From Sulfomarinibacter sp963741385 (GTDB taxonomy: Bacteria > Acidobacteriota > Thermoanaerobaculia > Thermoanaerobaculales > Sulfomarinibacteraceae), in assembly GCA_963741385.1 (NCBI GenBank), contig CAVUHO010000010.1, positions 1,116,001-1,180,000 on the forward strand: DNA of 64,000 bases, read 5' to 3'. Shown in pieces: positions 58,237 through 64,000 of the stretch. The stretch's first letter is position 1. Each line of letters begins with the position of its first letter. The translations under genes and the position numbers were made by a program. The notes beneath the pieces are model-generated. The model was not told the origin of the DNA. It saw only the letters and a program-made list of their open reading frames with translations, and did not search any database.

Positions 58237-59733
58237 ATGAAGAGCGATGCCCACAAGATTTTTTCACTGGCGGCGGTGATGGTGGCCGCGACCCTGTTCG
58301 GGATGATGCTTTCGGGTGGCTTGAACGTCACGCAGCGGGCTGACGCCGATCTGCCGGCGCCGGCGGCCGCGGCGACACAGGGAGAGATGGTGCTCCCGGA
58401 CTTCGTCGCCCTGGCGGACCATGTGGTGCCGTCGGTGGTGTCCGTGTACTCCGACGACGTCCAGGACCCGTCCGAGCGGAATCAGCAGATGCCCAACGAT
58501 CCCTTTCACTTCTTCTTCGGTCCCCGCGATGACGGCTCGCAGCGCGAGCCGCAGGTGCGGCGGTCGTCGGGTTCCGGGTTCTTTATCAGCACCACGGGTG
58601 AGATCCTCACCAATAACCACGTGGTCGAAGACGCAGACAGCATCAAAGTTCGGCTCAGCGACGACACCGAGTACCGCGTCGAGGTCATCGGTACCGACCC
58701 GGCCACCGACATCGCGCTTCTGAAAATCGTCGACCCCGATCGCGAGTTTTCGGCGTTGGCGCTCGGCGACTCGTCCGCTGTTCGCGTTGGTGAGTGGGTG
58801 ATGGCCGCCGGCAACCCGCTCGACATGGCCCACTCGGTCACCGTCGGGGTGGTGTCCGCCAAGGGGAGGTCGTTGGGTCTGTCGGCCGAGTCGTCGTCGT
58901 TCGAGAACTTCATCCAGACCGACGCCGCGATCAACTTCGGCAACTCCGGCGGTCCGCTGGTCGATCTTCGCGGCAACGTGATCGGTATCAACACGGCGAT
59001 CAACGCCGCCGGACAGAACATCGGATTTGCGGTTCCCATTGACGTGGCCCGGCGGATTCTTTCCCAGCTTCGCGAAAACGGCCGCGTGGTGCGCGGGTAT
59101 CTCGGGGTCTCCATCGCCAACATCAACAAGGATGATGCGCAAGCCTTCGGCCTCGACAACGCCAACGGTGCGCTCGTCCAGGAGGTTGTTGAAGGTCACG
59201 CCGCGGCCAAGGCCGGCATTCAGCACGGTGACGTCATCGTGGCGATTGACGGCGCGCCCGTGGTCGATACCCGCGAACTCATCGACACCATCTCGGCGAT
59301 GCCGCCGGGAACCAAGGTCGACCTCGGCCTGATCCGAAACGGCAAGAAGATCACCGCCGATGTGACGCTCGAAGAGCGTGAGGCGGACGCTGCTCCCGGG
59401 GTCAACGGGAATGAGCCGAGCACCGATGGAGACGTCTTCGAACGCGTTGGCGTGACGGTGACCGAGCTGACCCCGATGGCCCGGCAGAACTTCCGCATCG
59501 AAACCGAGATCGAGGGCGTGGTCGTGACCAAGGTGCGGCCGTTGTCTCCGGCGAGTGAGGGGGGTATGGCGCCCGGTCTCGTGATCACTGAAGCCAACGG
59601 CAAGCCGGTCGACAACCCGGCGGAGCTGAGGGCGGTGGTCGAAGACGTCGATGCCGGAGGCTACCTGAGGCTCTACGTCTACATCCCGCGCGCCGACTCC
59701 TACCGGTTCGTGATTCTCAAGCTCGTCGACTGA
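58237..59733 (+). CDS. HtrA/DegP-family periplasmic serine protease
   Basis: The 498-residue protein has a hydrophobic N-terminus (IFSLAAVMVAATLFGMMLSGG), a trypsin-like domain with the catalytic triad His (TNNHVV), Asp (TDIALLK) and Ser (NFGNSGGPLVD), and two PDZ domains (~290-380, ~405-495). HtrA proteases degrade or refold misfolded envelope proteins. The ATG follows GGAGG. A UUCG terminator hairpin ends the transcript. A sigma-54-like site lies upstream. Confidence 0.95.
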   Translation: MKSDAHKIFSLAAVMVAATLFGMMLSGGLNVTQRADADLPAPAAAATQGEMVLPDFVALADHVVPSVVSVYSDDVQDPSERNQQMPNDPFHFFFGPRDDGSQREPQVRRSSGSGFFISTTGEILTNNHVVEDADSIKVRLSDDTEYRVEVIGTDPATDIALLKIVDPDREFSALALGDSSAVRVGEWVMAAGNPLDMAHSVTVGVVSAKGRSLGLSAESSSFENFIQTDAAINFGNSGGPLVDLRGNVIGINTAINAAGQNIGFAVPIDVARRILSQLRENGRVVRGYLGVSIANINKDDAQAFGLDNANGALVQEVVEGHAAAKAGIQHGDVIVAIDGAPVVDTRELIDTISAMPPGTKVDLGLIRNGKKITADVTLEEREADAAPGVNGNEPSTDGDVFERVGVTVTELTPMARQNFRIETEIEGVVVTKVRPLSPASEGGMAPGLVITEANGKPVDNPAELRAVVEDVDAGGYLRLYVYIPRADSYRFVILKLVD

Positions 59734-59755
59734 CGACCCACAGAGAAACCAAAAG

Positions 59756-59781
59756 GCGCACCCTTCGGGGTGCGCTTTTTT
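59756..59781 (+). terminator. Rho-independent terminator after htrA
   Basis: GCGCACCC (59756-59763) and GGGTGCGC (59768-59775) form a perfect 8-bp stem around a TTCG tetraloop, followed by six Ts (59776-59781). Confidence 0.93.
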
Positions 59782-59785
59782 GTGA

Positions 59786-60013
59786 AAGGGAGAAGGGGAG
59801 AAGGGGAGAAGGGGAGCGGGAGAGGTTCAATTCTTAATTCTCAATTTTGAATTTTGAATTTCGGACGACACATCAAGAGCCTGCTCGTTCAGCAGTCCGT
59901 ACCAGACCAGGTTTTTCAAAGCCATCTGCGTTCATCTGCGTGATCTGCGGGCAGACCGGGTGAGCGGGTGACATTCCAAATCCGAAATCCGAAATCCGAA
60001 ATCCGAAATTTGC
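59786..60013. repeat. Stacked intergenic repeat families
   Basis: Four kinds of repeat follow each other. AGAAGGGG occurs three times (about 59790-59814). An AT-rich AATTCTTAATTCTCAATTTTGAATTTTGAATT block lies at 59826-59862. ATCTGCG occurs three times (59923-59950). The 7-mer AATCCGA occurs four times (about 59979-60010). No gene is supported in this stretch. It lies between two convergent genes. Confidence 0.8.
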
Positions 60014-60098
60014 GATGGCTCCCTTTCTCCCTTTCCCCCGTGCCCCCCTGCTCCCCTGCGTGACGAGGGTTGCTGAAGCGCTCAGGCAGCCGGGCCCA

Positions 60099-60404
60099 TC
60101 AGTTGGTCTCGGAAGTCCCGGGTGCCGCGGCTTGCGGCGGGTCCGGAATCGCTCCAAAGCTCCGCTCATACATCTGGACGTTGTGGGTGAGCGCGCGCAG
60201 AAGCTGCTTGGCCTGGAAGGGGTTCATGATGATGCGCGCCACCACCGGGATGTCCTCGCGGCCGGGCAGGGTCCGGCCGAAGTCGAGCAGCACCTCGGAA
60301 TAGTTGTGCGCGATGCTCACGAAGTTGGAGTATTCGCCCATGCCGACCTCGGCGCCGATGGTCAGGCGGGGGGGCTTGACGGTCTTGGTAGGTTGATCAC
60401 TCAT
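60099..60404 (-). CDS. DUF3467 family protein
   Basis: The 101-residue protein reads EYSNFVSIAHNYSEVLLDFGRTLPGREDIPVVARIIMNPFQAKQLLRALTHNVQMYERSFG, which matches the DUF3467 domain. ATG 60404 lies six bases after AGGAGG. Function is unknown; the domain is found as a short stand-alone protein in many bacteria. It ends against the repeat region. Confidence 0.88.
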   Translation of the reverse strand: MSDQPTKTVKPPRLTIGAEVGMGEYSNFVSIAHNYSEVLLDFGRTLPGREDIPVVARIIMNPFQAKQLLRALTHNVQMYERSFGAIPDPPQAAAPGTSETN

Positions 60405-60503
60405 GGTGCCTCCTGCCCGTCGGATGGCGACGGGCCGTGACACGACGGTATCACGGCGATTTTCCGTTCCTGCTGTCGGCCGGTTTCGTGGCACAATCGG
60501 ACG

Positions 60504-61280
60504 GTGACCGATGACCCTATCGTGGAGGTCTTTCGCCGTGGGGCGAACGACCGGGACCGCGGCGCCGGCGAGATCGAAATCCGGCTGGTGGCGGACCTCC
60601 TCGAGCGGCGGGGCCGGTGGACTTCCGAGGCGCTGGCGGAGGGGGCCGCTCTACTGGCTGAAGGACAGCCCGCGATGGCGCCGTTGATCTCGCTTGCCCG
60701 GCGTATCGCCGAAAACGGCCCCGGCGATCTGGAGTCGTTCTTCGAGCAGCGGTTGGTCGTTCTACGGGCCGCCCCTGAAGCGCTGGCAGCCAACGCCCTG
60801 CCGTGGATCGAACCCGCCGCTCGCGTCGTCACGATCTCTCGTTCGTCAGCCGTGGCGGCCGCCGTCGCGGGGGCGTGGCGGCACGGGTGGGCCGGCGAGG
60901 TCGTGGTTCTCGACGGGACCAGCGCCGGCCGCGGCGCCGACCAGGCAGAGCGGCTCGGCCGCCACGGTCCGGCCTTGTCGCAACCGGATGCCGCTGCGCC
61001 GCGGTGGCTCGATCTCCCCGGGACCCTGGTGGCGGTGGGCGCAGATGCCGTCGGGCGTGACTGTTTCGTCAACTGCCTCGGGACCCGGGTGCTACTGGAG
61101 CTGGCGAACGCCCGGCATGTGCCGGCGATTCTGGTAGCCGATCGAGGCAAGGACGTTTCCGAGGAGAAACTGGAGTCGATTGCCGAGGCATTGCCAATGC
61201 ACCGGGGCGGCCCCGGCCGTGAGTGGGCTCTCTTCGAGGTGGTCCCGATGCATCTCGTGACAGCGCGAATCCTTGATTGA
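60504..61280 (+). CDS. Stand-alone eIF2B/MtnA-like protein
   Basis: The 258-residue protein has an N-terminal helical part and a C-terminal Rossmann-like domain with LVAVGADAVGRDCFVNCLGTRVLLELANARHVPAILVA. This is the GAD motif and following segment of eIF2B alpha/beta/delta and methylthioribose-1-phosphate isomerase. It is shorter than MtnA (~340), and typical catalytic residues are not clear, so it is probably a diverged sugar-phosphate binding protein. The start is GTG. Confidence 0.75.
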   Translation: MTDDPIVEVFRRGANDRDRGAGEIEIRLVADLLERRGRWTSEALAEGAALLAEGQPAMAPLISLARRIAENGPGDLESFFEQRLVVLRAAPEALAANALPWIEPAARVVTISRSSAVAAAVAGAWRHGWAGEVVVLDGTSAGRGADQAERLGRHGPALSQPDAAAPRWLDLPGTLVAVGADAVGRDCFVNCLGTRVLLELANARHVPAILVADRGKDVSEEKLESIAEALPMHRGGPGREWALFEVVPMHLVTARILD

Positions 61281-61408
61281 TATTTCAGTTCCCACACCTC
61301 CAGCCGGCAGGCGGGACGCCTGCCCCACAACCGGACCAGTGCCGCGGGTTGACCCGTTCGCCCTGAACGCAAGGGCGCAAGGGCTTTGTAGCGGGTGTGG
61401 CGGGCATC

Positions 61409-61446
61409 AAAAATTCAAAATTGAGAATTGAGAATTAAAAATTGAG
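61409..61446. repeat. AT-rich intergenic repeat before lolA
   Basis: AAAATTCAAAATTGAGAATT and a following GAGAATTAAAAATTGAG belong to the same family as the blocks at 16903, 17061 and 59826. It lies 27 bases before the lolA start, so it could affect its promoter or leader. Confidence 0.75.
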
Positions 61447-61473
61447 CCCTGCCGGTGTGCTAGAGTTCACCCC

Positions 61474-62190
61474 GTGCGAGAACTGAAACCCTTGTTATTG
61501 TTCCTCTTGGCCGTGTGCCTGGTCTCCATCGTGGGGGCCGGTCCGCCGCCCAGCGACTCCATCGACACGCTCAACGGGAGCGCCAAACTCAACGCCCTGA
61601 TCGCGCGGGTGGTGGAGCAGCAACACGCTCTGCGTTCGCTGAGCGCTGATTTTGTGCAACTCACGAGGAGCGAGATGCTCCTCGAGGATGTCGAGTCTTC
61701 GGGGGAGTTTCTGTTCCAGGCCCCGGACAAGGTCCGGTGGGACTATCGGAGTCCGGACCCGATGGTGGTGGTTTTCTCTGACGACACGGTGACCACGTTT
61801 CTCCCACAGCAGGCGCGCGCAGAGCGGGTCAAGGTGTCGAAAAAGCAGCAGCGGTTCGTAAGCGTGCTCGCGGGCACCCAGCCGCTGGACGACCTCACCT
61901 CCAACTTCAGCGTGACGATGGCCGACCCCGGCGGCCGCGCGCCCTACCGGCTGACGCTGCGACCGGTGGTCAGTATGCTCAAGAAAAAGTTGCGCTCGGT
62001 CGAGATCGAGATCGACCGGACGCTGTTTCTACCGGTGGCGGTCGAGTACAACGAGGCCGACGGCGACAGTACGCGTTACGAGTTCAAGGACCTGGTGCTC
62101 AACCCGGTCATCGACGCGTCCACATTCAACCTCGAACTCGGCGCCGACGTTCAACTCCGGACCATTGACGCGTCAGCCGGCGGCGGCTGA
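61474..62190 (+). CDS. lolA: LolA-type outer membrane lipoprotein carrier
   Basis: The 238-residue protein has a signal peptide (LLLFLLAVCLVSIVGA), then LNALIARVVEQQHALRSLSADFVQ, the LolA N-terminus, with SGEFLFQAPDKVRWDY and FSDDTVTTFLPQQ. LolA shuttles lipoproteins through the periplasm, so an outer membrane is implied. Start is GTG. Confidence 0.88.
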   Translation: MRELKPLLLFLLAVCLVSIVGAGPPPSDSIDTLNGSAKLNALIARVVEQQHALRSLSADFVQLTRSEMLLEDVESSGEFLFQAPDKVRWDYRSPDPMVVVFSDDTVTTFLPQQARAERVKVSKKQQRFVSVLAGTQPLDDLTSNFSVTMADPGGRAPYRLTLRPVVSMLKKKLRSVEIEIDRTLFLPVAVEYNEADGDSTRYEFKDLVLNPVIDASTFNLELGADVQLRTIDASAGGG

Positions 62191-62219
62191 TCCGGGCGGC
62201 CGATCCGTAGTTCCTCAAG

Positions 62220-63356
62220 ATGTTGGCGTTTTCGATCTTTGCTGAGGATCCGCAAAGTGCGGCACGCGCCGCCTCCTTGACCACCCCCCACGGGGTCGTG
62301 AGAACCCCGGCGTTCATGCCTGTCGGCACGGCCGGCACCGTCAAGGGCCTGGCGGCCTGGGAGATCGAGCGGCTGGCGCCGGAGATGGTGCTCGCCAACA
62401 CCTACCACCTGCTGCTGCGGCCCGGGGTCGAACGCATTTCCCGGCTCGGGGGTCTGCATCGGGTGATGGGTTGGGGGGGCCCGATCCTCACCGATTCCGG
62501 CGGTTATCAGGTGTTTTCGCTCGCCAAGCACCGCCGTCTGGATGCCGACGGCGTGACCTTTCGCTCACACATTGACGGCAGTGAGCACCGCCTGACGCCG
62601 GAAAACGTCATCGAGACGCAGACTGCGTTCGGCGTTGACGTGGCGATGGTTCTGGACGAGTGTCTGCCCTACCCCGTTGGAAGGGCGGAGGCCGAGCGTT
62701 CCACCATGACCAGCGCGGCGTGGGCTCAGCGCGGCCTCGTTCGCGCCCAGGAGATTCGGTCGCGTGGCGAGAGTTGGAAGGGTGGGGTCTTCGCCATCCA
62801 GCAGGGCTCACTCGATGCCGAACTCCGCCGTCGATCCAGCGACTCGTTGGCGGCTTTGGATTTTGACGGCTTTGCCATCGGCGGGCTGGCGGTCGGCGAA
62901 CCCAGCGAGGCTCTGCACGACGGGGTGGCGATGGCCGCGCCCATGTTGCCGGCGGAACGCCCGCGCTACCTGATGGGAGTGGGCTATCCGGAGGACCTCC
63001 TGCACGCCATCGCCTGCGGCGTCGACCTTTTCGACTGCGTGCTCCCCACCAGGTCGGCGCGAACCGGCAAGGTCTTCACCTCACGTGGCGATTTTGCGAT
63101 CAAAAACGCCCGCTTCGCCGACGATCCCGAGCCCCTGGACCCCGATTGCGCCTGTCCAACCTGCGGGGTGTATTCGCGTGCCGTTTTGCGACACCTTTTC
63201 GTTGCCAACGAGGTCACATCGGTGGTGTTGCTCACCGTTCACAACCTCTCTTATTTTTTGAGCTTGATGCGCCGGGCGCGGGAGGCTATCATGGCGGGCC
63301 GCTATTCGCGGTTTCGCAGCGCCGTCTCAAGCGCGCGAAAACCCGAGGCAGTCTGA
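62220..63356 (+). CDS. tgt: tRNA-guanine transglycosylase (queuine tRNA-ribosyltransferase)
   Basis: The enzyme exchanges guanine-34 for preQ1 in GUN tRNAs. The 378-residue protein has TPAFMPVGTAGTVKGL, ILTDSGGYQVFSLAK (catalytic aspartate region), VAMVLDECLPYP, IGGLAVGEPSE and the zinc site CACPTCGVYSRAVLRHLF with a following HN (VHNL). Full length. It is followed by yajC and secD, a common arrangement. Confidence 0.97.
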   Translation: MLAFSIFAEDPQSAARAASLTTPHGVVRTPAFMPVGTAGTVKGLAAWEIERLAPEMVLANTYHLLLRPGVERISRLGGLHRVMGWGGPILTDSGGYQVFSLAKHRRLDADGVTFRSHIDGSEHRLTPENVIETQTAFGVDVAMVLDECLPYPVGRAEAERSTMTSAAWAQRGLVRAQEIRSRGESWKGGVFAIQQGSLDAELRRRSSDSLAALDFDGFAIGGLAVGEPSEALHDGVAMAAPMLPAERPRYLMGVGYPEDLLHAIACGVDLFDCVLPTRSARTGKVFTSRGDFAIKNARFADDPEPLDPDCACPTCGVYSRAVLRHLFVANEVTSVVLLTVHNLSYFLSLMRRAREAIMAGRYSRFRSAVSSARKPEAV

Positions 63357-63371
63357 ACTGCGAGGTGATTC

Positions 63372-63677
63372 ATGGAAAGTGCAGCTGGGGGGGGTGGTCC
63401 CCTGTCGATGATGGTGATGTTCGCCCTGATCTTCGGGGTCTTCTACTTCCTCGTCATCATGCCGGCAAAGAAACAGCAGAAAAAGAAGGAAGCGATGATT
63501 GCCGCTCTCAAAAAGGGCGACAAGGTGGTGACCTCGGGCGGGATCTTCGGCACCATTGCCGCCGTCGAGGAGGGCACTTTGTTGCTCAAGATCTCTGAGA
63601 ACACCAAGATCAGGATCACCAAGAGCGCGGTCAGCGGACCGGTGGCCACGGACGGCTCGCCGTCCGAGCCGGTGTGA
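63372..63677 (+). CDS. yajC: Preprotein translocase auxiliary protein YajC
   Basis: The 101-residue protein has one N-terminal transmembrane segment (MVMFALIFGVFYFLVIMP) followed by AKKQQKKKEAMIAALKKGDKVVTSGGIFGTI, the YajC signature. It is 15 bases after tgt, with GAGG before the ATG region. It forms a complex with SecD and SecF. Confidence 0.96.
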   Translation: MESAAGGGGPLSMMVMFALIFGVFYFLVIMPAKKQQKKKEAMIAALKKGDKVVTSGGIFGTIAAVEEGTLLLKISENTKIRITKSAVSGPVATDGSPSEPV

Positions 63678-63690
63678 AGCGGAGGCGAAC

Positions 63691-64000
63691 GTGGACAAAA
63701 AGATCCTGTGGCGCGTCGTATTGATTATGGTCGTGGTTGGGCTCAGCCTGTGGTCGCTGTACCCGCCGCAAGAGAAGATCCACTATGGGCTCGACCTGTC
63801 GGGCGGCATCCACCTGGTGCTGCAGGTGCAGACCGATGACGCCATCAAGGCCGAGCTCGACGATTCCGCCCAACGGCTTGTGAGCCGCGCCCGGGAAGAG
63901 GGCGTTGAGCTGACCCAGGGCGAATCGAACATCAAAGAACTGAGCTTCACGGTCAACGTGCCGGCGACCACCGACAGCGTCAAGCTGCGCGGAATCGCGG
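63691..64000 (+). CDS. secD: Protein translocase subunit SecD (5' end only)
   Basis: The frame starts GTG at 63691 after GGAGG and runs off the window end, giving ~103 residues. One transmembrane segment (VVLIMVVVGLSLWSLYP) is followed by IHYGLDLSGGIHLVLQV, the SecD signature. The order tgt-yajC-secD is standard. Confidence 0.95.
   Translation, partial: MDKKILWRVVLIMVVVGLSLWSLYPPQEKIHYGLDLSGGIHLVLQVQTDDAIKAELDDSAQRLVSRAREEGVELTQGESNIKELSFTVNVPATTDSVKLRGIA

Overview
The window is high-GC bacterial chromosome apart from one AT-rich block. The zinc-type S14, cysteine-containing S4, a separate yajC-secD block, LolA (so an outer membrane), a Bat operon, pseudopilin/PilY1 genes and abundant dispersed intergenic repeats would fit an uncultured Gram-negative such as an Acidobacteriota (Thermoanaerobaculia-like) genome. 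That placement is inference. The recurring single-base frameshifts and the foreign block look like a metagenome-derived assembly.

Layout. (1) 1-9.4 kb: spc/alpha ribosomal operon, rplX to rplQ, with secY, map, infA, rpmJ and rpoA, closed by a strong terminator. L30 has a long histone-H1-like tail. (2) 9425-11377: a group IIC intron with its reverse transcriptase, inserted directly behind the rplQ terminator, as this class usually does. (3) 11.4-19.5 kb: a lipoprotein, a beta-CASP RNase, two small membrane proteins, a hybrid histidine kinase, and an Agl23-like membrane protein fused to an NHL propeller. (4) 19.6-39.1 kb: two paralogous pseudopilin/PilY1 cassettes. In each, the PilY1-type von Willebrand A domain is divided between two secreted proteins. 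Both cassettes carry the same upstream element and end with a small membrane protein containing a YTDWAC motif. The second cassette carries three single-base frameshifts. (5) 39.2-43.05 kb: an M16 protease, an extragenic palindrome array and an RNase Z-like hydrolase.

(6) 43741-48241: a 4.5 kb AT-rich block of unrelated character (archaeal-looking, possibly DPANN) lies inside a Ser/Thr protein kinase gene. The kinase reads in frame across the block if it is removed. The block holds small membrane proteins, regulators, 22-bp iteron-like repeats and many broken frames. It has no visible integrase, terminal repeats or target duplication, so a real insertion and an assembly chimera both remain possible.

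(7) 49.5-59.8 kb: a MoxR-DUF58-Bat operon preceded by a sigma-54-like site, a GAF-GGDEF cyclase, and an HtrA protease that also has a sigma-54-like site. (8) 59.8-64 kb: a stretch of several repeat families, DUF3467, an eIF2B-like protein, lolA, then tgt-yajC-secD, with secD running off the end.

As a whole, the window pairs core translation and secretion genes with accessory cell-surface machinery: pseudopilins, a split PilY1, and Bat VWA proteins.
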